The notes: a model not told the origin generated them from the sequence alone. A stretch of DNA of 64,000 nucleotides from CAVYUC01 sp963771595 (GCA_963771595.1 CAVYUC010000007.1:376463-440462); one strand, 5' to 3'. Numbered from the stretch's first letter, positions 34,502-44,141 are shown. Made by a program: numbers and translations.

Positions 34502-34893
34502 GATATTTTTACGTTTATTTTTAGCAACAAACAATTCACCATAAAGTTAGCCCGGATTATTCATAAATAATCCCTGTCTCCAACAGCGACTAAGATTGTG
34601 TAAAAACTTTTTTTTAAGTTTAACTTCCCCGAATCAATTTCGGGGCAGGCTAACTAAGTCGGGATTAACCTGAACTTTATTCATATTTTTGATAATTTAT
34701 GAATAGTTCAGGTTAGAAAACGAAGTTTCTTTTTGAATAAACCGAACTAATAAACAACACGTAACCAGCTAATTTTAAACCCCATAAAAAATACCGGATG
34801 AACCAGGATAAATAAATGTTGTTGTAGTGTTTAATAAGGATTTTGTTCAATTCCCAATGGCACCAGCAGTTGAGAAAATAAAAAAATGTAAGA
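34502..34893. other. Non-coding region with a large inverted repeat
   Basis: About 390 bp without a gene. It holds a hairpin CCCCGA/TCGGGG (34628-34645) and an inverted repeat whose outer arms begin TAACCTGAAC (34666) and end GTTCAGGTTA (34715). The imperfect arms are 17-19 nt around an A/T-rich centre. It looks like a dispersed palindromic repeat or the remains of a small element. Confidence 0.5.
34666..34715. repeat. Imperfect inverted repeat of 50 bp
   Basis: TAACCTGAAC pairs with GTTCAGGTTA, and inside them ATTCAT pairs with ATGAAT. It is not followed by a T-run and is not near a gene end, so it is unlikely to be a terminator. Confidence 0.6.
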
Positions 34894-35265
34894 ATGAAAC
34901 TGAATGAAACTGTGGTAAACATTGGAATCAGGGAACGCAAAAACAGATTAATTTTGGGAATATTCTTCCTTATTGCAGCTTCAGTTGTAACGGTATTTTT
35001 CATGAAAGCAGATATGAATTTTTGGTGGGGATTTATCCTTTTTCCGGTTTGGTACCAGGGAATTCGTTTCTTCCTCGATTATAAAACCGGCACCTGCCCC
35101 TTAAAAGCTGAATTGGGCCAAATTAAACTCGATGCTTTTGTTTCATTTTCAGGTAAAAAAATTGAAGACCGGGAACGTGCCTTAAAAATACGCGACAGAT
35201 CAAGAAAAGCTGTATTTAAAGCCATCGCCGCCGCTTTTTTTCTCACACTCCTGACCATAACCTAA
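34894..35265 (+). CDS. Small membrane protein, unknown function
   Basis: I do not recognise this 123-residue protein. It has two close hydrophobic segments (about 19-37 and 43-60) with Trp-Trp-Gly in the second. A segment D-Y-K-T-G-T-C-P-L-K-A-E-L-G follows, then a charged helix (E-D-R-E-R-A-L-K-I-R-D-R-S-R-K) and a C-terminal hydrophobic helix. It resembles small inner-membrane proteins seen in Bacteroidota. It is not clearly in an operon; the next gene is convergent. Confidence 0.7.
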   Translation: MKLNETVVNIGIRERKNRLILGIFFLIAASVVTVFFMKADMNFWWGFILFPVWYQGIRFFLDYKTGTCPLKAELGQIKLDAFVSFSGKKIEDRERALKIRDRSRKAVFKAIAAAFFLTLLTIT

Positions 35266-35287
35266 TGACTTCCGGTTAAATTTATTT

Positions 35288-37639
35288 CTACATACTTTGC
35301 TGAATGGAACTAATTCCCTGCTGTATTGACATTCGGTCCTGTTCCGTAAGTCCTTCAGTTTTCAGCGCTTTTTGGTACAACCGGACAGCATCATCTTTCC
35401 TATCATCTTTTAAATAAATATCGGCAAGCAAACCAACTGCATTCAAAAACTCCGGATGATTTTTAATGATTCCCTCCAGCGTCTTCACTGCATTTGCTTT
35501 TTGATTATTTTGTAACTGATAAAAGGCCAGTGTGTAGGCATATTTTGGTTCGTCGGGCATGGCATCGGCCGCTACTTTCGCATATTCAACTGCTTCATCA
35601 ACACTGCGGCGGGCAGCAATTACGCTTAAATTATATGCGGCAACTGCCTGATTCGGATTGGCCTGCAGGGCGATTTTCAATGCTTTTTCGGCTTCATCCA
35701 TCTTTCCCTGTTCGGCAAGCAATAGTCCCAGATTCAAATTGGCAGCTTCATTATCCGGATCCACCTCAATCGCCTTTTTCAGGTTCTCTTCAGCTTTGGC
35801 GGCATTTCCAATGTACGAATACAGGACACTGCTGTTAATCAGCGGCATCAATGCTTCGGGATATAAACGCGCTGCTGTTTCATAGGATTCCAGTGCTTTT
35901 GCAGCCTCTCCCCTGTTTTGGTGAAAAATTCCGAGGTTGTAGTGCGAACTCCAGTCATCGGGTCGCGTAACAACTGATTGCATGTATTCGTCGGTAACCT
36001 GCGCAACCCTGCTGGCATCGGTTTCGGAAAACTGATTAGCGGGAAAACCTGCCAGAGAAATGGCAGCAGAAATCCGCACGAGGCGGTATTCGTCGCTGCA
36101 AATACCAACCAGTGCATTTTTGGCTTCATCAGAATAATTGCCGGTGAGTGATGCTGCGGCTGCCGCACGTACAAGCGGCGATTCATTTTTTAATGCTCCT
36201 ATAACCACCGGCCATTTTTCCTCATCCTGACAATTAACAAGCAACCGGATAAATGAAGTAACAACCACTTCATTTTGTTTATTTTCCTGAATGATTTTCA
36301 GCATTTTGTCCAGGTTTTTCCATTCTTGCAAGCGAGCCTCTTTTATCAGTTGCGCCCATTTCAATGTCTCTTCCTGGTAATTTCCGTTTTTCCGCTGTTT
36401 CACAATTTTATTGGCCCATTCCGGCGATTTATCCTTATGGCAAAGGTTACATGCATTCGGCGAATCAAATTTAATGGTTGCTTCGGGCATTGGCGGCCTG
36501 AAAGAATGGTCGCTGCGTATCATCCGTCCGAATTCGGTTTTTGGCATGTGGCAATTCACACATATTGCACCTTCACTGCCTGCTTTATGTCCTGAATGTG
36601 CTGCTACATTTTCCACATTTCCTGGATGGCACTTCACACAGGCATCATTTGGATTTTCTTTAAAACGATTGCGCCCGCTCGAAGTATGGCAGGTTACACA
36701 GTGCAAATCGCTTTCCGCCTTGCAGGGATTCATCATCCAGCCGGTGTAGGTATAATTTTCACCTAAATCACGGCCATCCGCATAGAAATCGGCATTCTCA
36801 AATGTCGTCAAATCATAATTATCGAAATACCTGTCGCCGGGCATATAGCTGGCTGTAATAGGTTGCATTTTTGCATGGCAGGGTGCACACGATGCATTGT
36901 GCTGGGCAGGAGTAAATTTTTTTGTAACAATTAAACCAATTTCTTCAGGTTCTTCCCCTTCTTTTAAATTTTTAAAAATCCGGACATGTTCGCTGCTGGG
37001 CCCATGACAGGTTTCGCAGTTAATACCGGGTTCTTTCCATGTGGTTTCGTAGGAATCATAAGTTAAATTAAAATTTGTGGTTAACTGACTCACATGGCAA
37101 CCATAACATGAAGTATTGAACGTGTACATCCTGTCTTTCCAGGGAAGCGCTTCATCGGGCGTTCCTTCCGGAAAATGGCGCACTGCCGACTCCGGATTAT
37201 TGTACCAGATTTTCTTATTCACATCAAACGCAAGTGGAATAGTTTGCAATTTTCCCTTCTCGAGCGGAGTCAGAAAATAGAAAACATTTTTACCACCCAG
37301 CGCCCAAACCACGTCATACTCCTTCACAATGTCGTCCTGCATCTCGAACATAATCATTGAAGTATCTTTATACGCAACGCGGTATAACTTTCCTTCCAGC
37401 GAAAACTCTTCACTGGGCGGGACATTTTCTTCGGCAATAAAAGCAGCATTGATGGGCTGCATCGCTTTTCCGTGATGGGAAGGTGACCATAATTTGTAAA
37501 ACTTTTCGTGACACTGGATACAACTTTTCGATCCGGAATATTCACCTTCAGCAACTTCCGTATTCTGCTTTCTGGTGCATGAAACCGAACTTACAAATAA
37601 TACGACACTTATCAGCCAATAGATTTTTCTGCCCGCCAT
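35288..37639 (-). CDS. Octaheme c-type cytochrome lipoprotein with HEAT-like and TPR repeats
   Basis: This 783-residue exported lipoprotein (V-S-S-V-S-C, Cys21) carries eight C-x-x-C-H haem sites in its first 410 residues: CIQCH, CYGCH, CETCH, CAPCH, CVTCH, CVKCH, CVNCH, CNLCH. Residues about 440-555 look like HEAT repeats and about 560-783 are tandem TPRs with the N-L-G-L-L-L-A-E-Q-G-K-M-D-E-A-E-K-A-L pattern. The haem part resembles the cytochrome c554-like multihaem fold. It probably moves electrons in the periplasm or at the cell surface, with the TPRs binding a partner. The redox partner is unknown, and it is transcribed alone. Confidence 0.88.
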   Translation of the reverse strand: MAGRKIYWLISVVLFVSSVSCTRKQNTEVAEGEYSGSKSCIQCHEKFYKLWSPSHHGKAMQPINAAFIAEENVPPSEEFSLEGKLYRVAYKDTSMIMFEMQDDIVKEYDVVWALGGKNVFYFLTPLEKGKLQTIPLAFDVNKKIWYNNPESAVRHFPEGTPDEALPWKDRMYTFNTSCYGCHVSQLTTNFNLTYDSYETTWKEPGINCETCHGPSSEHVRIFKNLKEGEEPEEIGLIVTKKFTPAQHNASCAPCHAKMQPITASYMPGDRYFDNYDLTTFENADFYADGRDLGENYTYTGWMMNPCKAESDLHCVTCHTSSGRNRFKENPNDACVKCHPGNVENVAAHSGHKAGSEGAICVNCHMPKTEFGRMIRSDHSFRPPMPEATIKFDSPNACNLCHKDKSPEWANKIVKQRKNGNYQEETLKWAQLIKEARLQEWKNLDKMLKIIQENKQNEVVVTSFIRLLVNCQDEEKWPVVIGALKNESPLVRAAAAASLTGNYSDEAKNALVGICSDEYRLVRISAAISLAGFPANQFSETDASRVAQVTDEYMQSVVTRPDDWSSHYNLGIFHQNRGEAAKALESYETAARLYPEALMPLINSSVLYSYIGNAAKAEENLKKAIEVDPDNEAANLNLGLLLAEQGKMDEAEKALKIALQANPNQAVAAYNLSVIAARRSVDEAVEYAKVAADAMPDEPKYAYTLAFYQLQNNQKANAVKTLEGIIKNHPEFLNAVGLLADIYLKDDRKDDAVRLYQKALKTEGLTEQDRMSIQQGISSIQQSM

Positions 37640-37892
37640 ACCTTCTATTTTTGAAATACAAATATTGCAATATTTCGATAAAGAATGAATTTAATTTACA
37701 CAGAGTTTAACCTCTTAATATTTGTTATTTTGGAATTTTCAAGTCTGCTACACCACTTTTATTCAGAAAGGTTACCATTGAAGAAAACCACATGTAATTA
37801 TACGTGTTATAAACAATGACGGGATTTTTTATCCTGCCGAAAATTTAAATCATATATTACTGAAATATAAATTATTGGAAGAACTTTAAAGA

Positions 37893-39104
37893 ATGAAAAT
37901 TGGAATTCTACGTGAAGGAAAAATACCACCCGATAGACGCGTACCGCTGACGCCGGAACAATGCGTTGAAGTGCAAAAGACATTTCCGGGAACAGAAATT
38001 GCGATTCAACCAGGCTCCGGGCGTACGTTTAAAGACGAAGAATATAAAACTGCAGGAGTGAAAGTGAAGGAAGATTTAAATGATTGCTCTGTTTTGTTTG
38101 GAATAAAGGAAGTTCAGGAAGAAGATTTAATAGCCGGCAAAACCTATTTTTTCTTTTCACACACCATAAAAAAACAGGCGTACAACCGCAGCCTGCTTCA
38201 AACAATTTTAAACAAAAACATTCGGTTGATTGATTACGAAGTGCTGACCGATAAAAATGGATTCCGAATTATTGGTTTTGGCCGCTTTGCAGGATTGGTT
38301 GGTGCCTACAGCGGACTTCGGGCATTTGGTTTGCGCAGCGGACTTTTCAATCTGAAACCGGCTTTTCAGTGTTTCAATCTGGAGGAAATGATGGCACAAC
38401 TGAATGCTGTTCAACTTCCGCCGGTAAAAATTGCAGTTACCGGCGATGGACGTGTTGCCGGCGGTGCACTGGAAATTTTAAATCATTTGAAAATCAAAAA
38501 ACTTTCACCATACGAATATTTAAAAACTGAACGGCCGCAAAAGCCTGTTTATGTGCAGCTCACACCACATAATTATGTAAAACGAAAAGATGGGAAAGCT
38601 TTTGACCTGCTGCATTTTTTCAAACATCCGGCGATGCACGAAAATACGTTTAAACCTTTTGCCTTGACTACCGATTTGCTTATTGCCGCGGCCTATTGGG
38701 ATCCGCAGGCACCGGTTTTATTTACTGCCGAAGAAATGAAAAAGCAAACATTCCGCATTCATGTAATTTCGGATATTACCTGCGACATCGAAGGTTCAAT
38801 CCCTTCAACTAAAAAAGCAGCCACAATCGACGAACCGTTTTACGACTACAATCCGCTGACTGAAAAAACTGAAGCGGCATTTTCAGATAAAAAAAATATT
38901 ACGGTGCAGGCTGTGGATAATTTACCCAATGAACTGCCAAGGGATGCTTCGGAAGATTTCGGCCGGAACCTGATTGATAAAGTGTTTCCTGCATTGTTCA
39001 AATCTGATGATAACGGAATAATTGAACGCGCCACTATAACCCAAAATCGCCGGCTCACTCCCCGGTTTTCCTACTTACAGGATTTTGTTGAAAGCGCTGT
39101 GTAA
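37893..39104 (+). CDS. Saccharopine dehydrogenase (lysine-forming)-like / alanine dehydrogenase family protein
   Basis: This 403-residue protein begins with K-I-G-I-L-R-E-G-K-I-P-P-D-R-R-V-P-L-T-P, the N-terminal domain shared by alanine dehydrogenase, NAD(P) transhydrogenase and Lys1-type saccharopine dehydrogenase. The central G-F-G-R-F-A-G-L-V-G-A-Y and V-T-G-D-G-R-V-A-G-G-A segments, and the I-S-D-I-T-C-D-I-E-G-S-I motif near residue 290, fit the saccharopine dehydrogenase branch. It would use NAD+ to act on saccharopine or a related amino acid. The physiological substrate in a bacterium making lysine by the DAP route is not obvious. Confidence 0.85.
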   Translation: MKIGILREGKIPPDRRVPLTPEQCVEVQKTFPGTEIAIQPGSGRTFKDEEYKTAGVKVKEDLNDCSVLFGIKEVQEEDLIAGKTYFFFSHTIKKQAYNRSLLQTILNKNIRLIDYEVLTDKNGFRIIGFGRFAGLVGAYSGLRAFGLRSGLFNLKPAFQCFNLEEMMAQLNAVQLPPVKIAVTGDGRVAGGALEILNHLKIKKLSPYEYLKTERPQKPVYVQLTPHNYVKRKDGKAFDLLHFFKHPAMHENTFKPFALTTDLLIAAAYWDPQAPVLFTAEEMKKQTFRIHVISDITCDIEGSIPSTKKAATIDEPFYDYNPLTEKTEAAFSDKKNITVQAVDNLPNELPRDASEDFGRNLIDKVFPALFKSDDNGIIERATITQNRRLTPRFSYLQDFVESAV

Positions 39105-39134
39105 CAAATGTTCAGGATAAGATTTGATAAATAA

Positions 39135-39173
39135 AAATGCCACTTGCCGCCAACCGGCGCACAAATGGCATTT
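39135..39173 (-). terminator. Terminator after htpG
   Basis: AAATGCCA and TGGCATTT form the outer stem around an inner GCCG/CGGC hairpin. On the minus strand a TTTTTATTTA tract follows, 20 nt past the htpG stop. Confidence 0.7.
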
Positions 39174-39194
39174 CAAAACAATAAGAATTTTTTT

Positions 39195-41249
39195 CTACTT
39201 GATCAATTCTACGCTTCGTTTTACAAACTTGTCCAAATCGGCGCCTTTTAGCAATCCATTGGCCAGCAATGCCAAATCCACCAGCTGCTTGGCCAGTTTA
39301 TTTTTCTTGCCAAATTCAGTCAACTGGTTGCGTTTGGTTTCTTCCAGCTCCACCAGCTGTTTATTTAAATCATCCAGTTTTTCTTTGTCGGCCTGCGGAA
39401 CTTCCTCCTCTTTTTTACCCTCTTTGGCTTTTTCCAGCTTACTTACTTCTTCTTTTTGCACTGCAATGTCCGAATTGAATTTTTCGAGTTTTTCACCCAG
39501 TTTTTTATCTTTTGCTTCCAAAACTTTTTTAACCAGCGGATGTCCCGTGTTCACCATCAAATTCATATTGTCAGGCATTTCGCCGTAAAAATTCATTCCG
39601 CCCTGTGCCTGACTCATGTCTTTCATCCGGCGCATAAATTCGTTTTGCGTAATTACAATTGGGCTGCCATTCTCGCCCAAATCTTTAAAATCGACAATGA
39701 ATGTATATTTTGAATTTTCAGGACAAACTGCCTGAAAAACAGGTGATAGTTCCTGTTTTTGCTCCCAGCCCAATTCTTCTTTTTCCGTATCATCTTTTTT
39801 AATAAGGTTTTCAACCACATCGGAATCGACCCGCACAAAACGCTTGTCAGAATATTTCTGTTCGAATTTATTGATTAAATGCGGAACCAGCATATCTTCC
39901 ATTACCAGCACATCATAACCTTTATTTTTGGCCTCTTCAACAAAAGTGTATTGTTCTTCGGCATTCGTTGTATATAAATAAACAAGGTTTTTGTCTTTAT
40001 CGGTCTGGCTTTCCTTTATCAGTTTTTCATATTCTTCGAAGGTGAAATATTTGCCTTCGGTATTTTTAAACAGGAAGAATTTCATCGCCCGCTCATTAAA
40101 TTTATCGTCGGTGAGCATTCCGTACTCGATAAATATTTTCAGGTCGTCCCATTTTTTCTCGAAATCTTCGCGGTTTTCTTTGAAAATCTCACTCAACCTG
40201 TCGGCCACTTTTTTAGTAATGTGACTGCTGATTTTTTTCACATTCGAGTCGCTTTGCAGGTACGAACGCGAAACGTTCAGCGGAATATCGGGTGAATCGA
40301 GCACCCCGTGTAACATTGTCAAAAATTCAGGTACAATACCTTCTACTGAATCAGTGACAAAAACCTGGTTGCTGTACAACTGGATTTTATTTTTCTGAAC
40401 TTCGAAATTATTTTTGATTTTAGGGAAATATAAAATTCCGGTAAGGTTGAACGGATAATCCACATTCAGATGAATGTTGAAAAGCGGCTCGTCGGCCATT
40501 GGATAAAGGCGCCGGTAGAAGTTTCGATAATCTTCATCTTTTAAATCGGCAGGCATTTTTGTCCAGGCCGGTTCAGTGTCATTAATCTGATTGTCTTCTT
40601 TTGTTTCAACCTGCTTGCCATCTTTCCACTCTTTTTTCTTTCCGAAAATCACCGGAACCGGAAGAAATTTGCAGTAACGTTCCAGAATTTCCTCTATTTT
40701 ATTTTCATCCAGAAATTCTTCCGAATCTTTGTTGATATGCATTACGATATCGGTACCAACCTCTTCTTTGTCAATATCTTCAATGGTAAATTCAGGCGTT
40801 CCGTTACATGTCCATTTTACTGGTTGCGCACCCTCTTTGTACGATTTGGTAATAATATCAACTTCCTCGGAAACCATAAACGAACTGTAAAAACCCAGTC
40901 CGAAATGACCAATAATTGCATTGGCATCGTTTTTATATTTTTCAAGAAATTCGTTGGCCCCCGAAAAAGCAATCTGGTTAATGTACTTTTCAATCTCTTC
41001 GGCTGTCATCCCTATTCCATTATCGGAAACGGTGATGGTTTTGGCTTTTTTATCGAGTTTAACGTGCACCTTCAAATTTGAAATATCACCTTTAAACTCT
41101 TCTTTAAAAGCCAGTGTTTTCAGTTTCTGGCTTGCGTCAACCGCATTCGATATAATTTCCCGCAAGAAAATATCATGATCAGAATACAAAAACTTTTTAA
41201 TAATCGGGAAAAGATTTTCACTGGTTACACCAATTCTACCTGTTTGCAT
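39195..41249 (-). CDS. htpG: Molecular chaperone HtpG (Hsp90)
   Basis: This 684-residue homodimeric ATPase chaperone has an N-terminal GHKL domain with F-L-R-E-I-I-S-N-A-V-D-A and D-N-G-I-G-M-T, and the G-H-F-G-L-G-F-Y-S-S-F-M lid element. The middle domain has L-N-V-S-R-S-Y-L-Q. A charged region (about 620-650) is followed by the C-terminal end. It is slightly longer than E. coli HtpG because of a lysine/glutamate-rich insertion near the C-terminus. It is monocistronic. Confidence 0.95.
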   Translation of the reverse strand: MQTGRIGVTSENLFPIIKKFLYSDHDIFLREIISNAVDASQKLKTLAFKEEFKGDISNLKVHVKLDKKAKTITVSDNGIGMTAEEIEKYINQIAFSGANEFLEKYKNDANAIIGHFGLGFYSSFMVSEEVDIITKSYKEGAQPVKWTCNGTPEFTIEDIDKEEVGTDIVMHINKDSEEFLDENKIEEILERYCKFLPVPVIFGKKKEWKDGKQVETKEDNQINDTEPAWTKMPADLKDEDYRNFYRRLYPMADEPLFNIHLNVDYPFNLTGILYFPKIKNNFEVQKNKIQLYSNQVFVTDSVEGIVPEFLTMLHGVLDSPDIPLNVSRSYLQSDSNVKKISSHITKKVADRLSEIFKENREDFEKKWDDLKIFIEYGMLTDDKFNERAMKFFLFKNTEGKYFTFEEYEKLIKESQTDKDKNLVYLYTTNAEEQYTFVEEAKNKGYDVLVMEDMLVPHLINKFEQKYSDKRFVRVDSDVVENLIKKDDTEKEELGWEQKQELSPVFQAVCPENSKYTFIVDFKDLGENGSPIVITQNEFMRRMKDMSQAQGGMNFYGEMPDNMNLMVNTGHPLVKKVLEAKDKKLGEKLEKFNSDIAVQKEEVSKLEKAKEGKKEEEVPQADKEKLDDLNKQLVELEETKRNQLTEFGKKNKLAKQLVDLALLANGLLKGADLDKFVKRSVELIK

Positions 41250-41480
41250 ATTATTTCGGTTTTAATTATACATTTTTCGAATTATGCCCGCGCAAACTCA
41301 AATGGTATGCCAACGGTATTTTGTGACGAATTGTCAGAAGTCCGAATTTCATATTGAAAAGATACAACACTCAATTTTTTATCTGACGTTTTTATTCTAA
41401 TTACATATTATGATATTTGCACTGCATTTTTTTGGACAAAAGTCATTTAATTTGTCTTGACAAAAAAATAGTTCGTAATC

Positions 41481-42944
41481 ATGCTGGAAAACCATTTCAA
41501 GAAATTCAGGCAGAATATAATAGGAATTAATCAGGATTTTGATACTCCTTTTGGAAAGAAAAAAATCGTTTATGCCGACTGGATTGCCAGCGGAAGGTTG
41601 TACCAGCCTATTGAAGATAAGATTACAAAAATTTTTGGCCCGTTTGTCGGAAATACACACACCGAAACCAGCGAAACAGGAACGCGCATGACTTACGCCT
41701 ACCACAAATCGCACGAAATAATTAAAAAACATGTAAATGCCGGCCCGAATGATATTATTATAACTGCCGGCTCGGGAATGACGGCAGTAATTAATAAGTT
41801 TCAGCGGATTCTGGGTTTAAAATACTGTGGCAAATTGTCGCATAAAAAATGCCTTGCGGAACGGGAGCGTCCGGTGGTTTTTGTTACACATATGGAACAT
41901 CATTCCAATCAAACATCGTGGTACGAAACAAATGCCGATGTTGTGGTGATTGAGCCGGATGAAAACCTGCTGGTCGATCCTGAGAACCTGAGAAAAGCAC
42001 TGGAAGAATACAATAACCGGCCGTTTAAAATCGGTTCGTTTACAGCTTGTTCAAATGTTACAGGTGTTCGAACGCCATACAAAAAACTTGCGCGCATTAT
42101 GCACGAATTTGGCGGTGTTTGTTTCATCGACTTTGCCGCTTCGGCTCCATACGATGATATAAATATGCATCCTGAAGATCTATTGGAAAAGCTCGATGCA
42201 GTTATGTTTTCGCCGCATAAATTTTTAGGCGGACCGGGTTCGAGCGGTGTTTTGGTATTTGATGATTCGATGTATAAAAATGAAGTGCCGGATAATCCCG
42301 GCGGAGGTACAGTTGACTGGACCAATCGCTGGGGAAAATATAAATATGTTGACGACATTGAAGCACGCGAAGATGGCGGCACTCCGGGATTTTTGCAATC
42401 CATCCGTGCAGCGCTGGCCATTGAACTGAAACAGCAGATGGATATCCGGATGATAAAAAAAAGGGAAATTGAATTATTACAACTGGCATTTAGCGGACTG
42501 GATACAATTAATGGATTAAAAATTCTGGCTGACAATATAAGAGAAAGACTTGGAGTCATTTCCTTTTATATTGATGGAATTCATTATAACCTTTTGGTAC
42601 AGATACTAAATGACAAATATGGTATTCAAACCCGTGGCGGTTGCGCCTGTGCCGGAACTTACGGTCATTTTTTGCTTGAAGTAACCTACGAACAATCAAA
42701 AGAAATAACCGATAAAATAAACCACGGCGATCTGTCGGAAAAACCAGGTTGGGTGCGCTGGTCGCTGCACCCGACCATGACCAATGCTGAAGTTGAATTA
42801 ATGATTACTGCTCTTCAGGATATTGTTGAAAATATTGAGGAATACAAAAAACATTATTTGTACGACAATCGTAAAAATATTTTCTGGCACACCAACGATG
42901 TCAGCGATGCCGGATTGGTGAAAAGCTGGTTTACATTGGAATGA
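41481..42944 (+). CDS. Class V aminotransferase (cysteine desulfurase/selenocysteine lyase-like)
   Basis: This 487-residue PLP enzyme of fold type I has the cofactor lysine in M-F-S-P-H-K-F-L-G-G-P-G-S-S-G and an upstream E-H-H-S-N motif that stacks on PLP. A cysteine-rich segment G-G-C-A-C-A-G-T-Y-G-H near residue 390 is where desulfurases carry the persulfide cysteine. It is longer than IscS or SufS, and no Fe-S assembly genes are near, so it is probably a specialised desulfurase or lyase and not the housekeeping enzyme. Confidence 0.88.
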   Translation: MLENHFKKFRQNIIGINQDFDTPFGKKKIVYADWIASGRLYQPIEDKITKIFGPFVGNTHTETSETGTRMTYAYHKSHEIIKKHVNAGPNDIIITAGSGMTAVINKFQRILGLKYCGKLSHKKCLAERERPVVFVTHMEHHSNQTSWYETNADVVVIEPDENLLVDPENLRKALEEYNNRPFKIGSFTACSNVTGVRTPYKKLARIMHEFGGVCFIDFAASAPYDDINMHPEDLLEKLDAVMFSPHKFLGGPGSSGVLVFDDSMYKNEVPDNPGGGTVDWTNRWGKYKYVDDIEAREDGGTPGFLQSIRAALAIELKQQMDIRMIKKREIELLQLAFSGLDTINGLKILADNIRERLGVISFYIDGIHYNLLVQILNDKYGIQTRGGCACAGTYGHFLLEVTYEQSKEITDKINHGDLSEKPGWVRWSLHPTMTNAEVELMITALQDIVENIEEYKKHYLYDNRKNIFWHTNDVSDAGLVKSWFTLE

Positions 42945-42989
42945 TACTAAACCACATGTTTATGATTTTACCTTAAACTGTTGTTTAGT

Positions 42990-42997
42990 TATCTTTG
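42990..42997 (+). promoter_or_regulatory. -7 element upstream of the patatin gene
   Basis: TATCTTTG matches the Bacteroidetes -7 consensus, 80 nt upstream of the patatin start. The -33 element is weak. Confidence 0.45.
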
Positions 42998-43036
42998 TAT
43001 TCAAATTGTTTAATTAAATAAGAAAGCCAGGCTAAT

Positions 43037-43090
43037 ATGACAATGAAAAACAAAGTATTAACGAATTACTACAAAAGTGAAAAAATATAA
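43037..43090 (+). CDS. Possible 17-residue upstream ORF overlapping the patatin start
   Basis: ATG 43037 opens a 17-codon frame, MTMKNKVLTNYYKSEKI, ending at TAA 43088-43090. It overlaps the patatin GTG start (43077) by 14 nt in another frame. It may couple or limit translation of the lipase. Translation is not shown. Confidence 0.25.
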   Translation: MTMKNKVLTNYYKSEKI

Positions 43091-43829
43091 AACCGGTTTG
43101 GTGCTAAGTGGCGGCGGAACGCGTGGGTTTGCACATCTTGGCGTTGTTGCGGCGCTTCTTGAAAATGGTATACGTCCCGATGTAATTTCTGGTGTTAGCG
43201 CCGGAGCAATTGCAGGTGCTTTTATTGCAGCGGGTTATTCCCCTGAAAAGGCAATGGAAATTTTCAATAAGGGCGGGCTTCTCCGATATACAAAAACACA
43301 GCTTCCTGTTAACGGTTTTTTCAAACTTAATGGTCTTAAAGATATTATTGACAAAGAAATTGAAGTTAAAAATATTCAGGACCTGGAAATTCCTTTTTAT
43401 ATTGGCGTTTGCAACCTAAATCAGGGAACTGTGGAATATAGGTCTCAAGGACCGCTTAGCCAGTGGGTACTGGCATCCTCTTCCATTCCTGTATTGTTTT
43501 CGCCTGTGGAAATTGATGGCAGTTTATATGCCGACGGCGGAATTCTGGATAATATCCCCATAGAACCCATTAAAAACGATTGTGAAAAAATTATAGCAGT
43601 TAACATTACCCCAATCAATCCGCAGGAAAAATTAAAAAACATGATACAAATTATTTCCCGCACTTTTTATATGAATGTAAATGCGAATAAAAATGAAGTT
43701 GCTAATTATGCTTCGGTTTATATTGAACCCGAAGGAATAAACAAATACGACATTTTTGGCCGCGGTCATATAAAAGAATTATTCGATTTGGGATTTAATG
43801 CTGCCAAAACTATACGTTTTACAAACTAA
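43077..43829 (+). CDS. Patatin-like phospholipase
   Basis: This 250-residue lipid acyl hydrolase has the patatin oxyanion loop G-G-G-T-R-G, nucleophile Ser in G-V-S-A-G and the dyad Asp in Y-A-D-G-G-I. No signal peptide is seen, so it is cytoplasmic or injected. No ATG is in frame upstream and homologues begin here, so a GTG start is likely. It is the compact single-domain type (RssA-like) without the outer-membrane barrel seen in some Bacteroidota patatins. Confidence 0.9.
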   Translation: MKKYKTGLVLSGGGTRGFAHLGVVAALLENGIRPDVISGVSAGAIAGAFIAAGYSPEKAMEIFNKGGLLRYTKTQLPVNGFFKLNGLKDIIDKEIEVKNIQDLEIPFYIGVCNLNQGTVEYRSQGPLSQWVLASSSIPVLFSPVEIDGSLYADGGILDNIPIEPIKNDCEKIIAVNITPINPQEKLKNMIQIISRTFYMNVNANKNEVANYASVYIEPEGINKYDIFGRGHIKELFDLGFNAAKTIRFTN

Positions 43830-44141
43830 TGCATTTGGACTTCTTCAAAAAGATCGAATTTTCTAATCCATTCATAAACAAAACAAAACCATAAAAGCAA
43901 GGCTATGCTTCACGAACAGAAGCTTTCAGGAACGTGATAAAAGTGGAAGAATTTTACAAAAGATTTTGCCAATGTAAAAACAATTAATACATTTGCACGC
44001 ACGAAAAAATAAGGTAACAAGCGTTCTTTTAAAGTTGTAAATGAAAACCGTTGACAGTTAAAAACAACGGATTGAAATTTAGCAATTTACCACAATATTT
44101 TGACAGCGAAACCAACATATATTATTGGTTTTAAAATCAAA
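43830..44141. other. Non-coding stretch upstream of tRNA-Ser
   Basis: About 310 bp without a protein gene. It contains the consensus promoter at 43965-43995, a transcribed leader of about 140 nt, and a small inverted repeat AAACCAA/TTGGTTT (44109-44131) just before the tRNA. Confidence 0.55.
43965..43995 (+). promoter_or_regulatory. Consensus Bacteroidetes promoter upstream of the tRNA-Ser/Pro cluster
   Basis: TTTG (43965-43968), a 19-nt spacer and TACATTTG (43988-43995) are an exact match to the consensus. Transcription would start near 44000, leaving about 140 nt of leader before tRNA-Ser. Confidence 0.72.
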
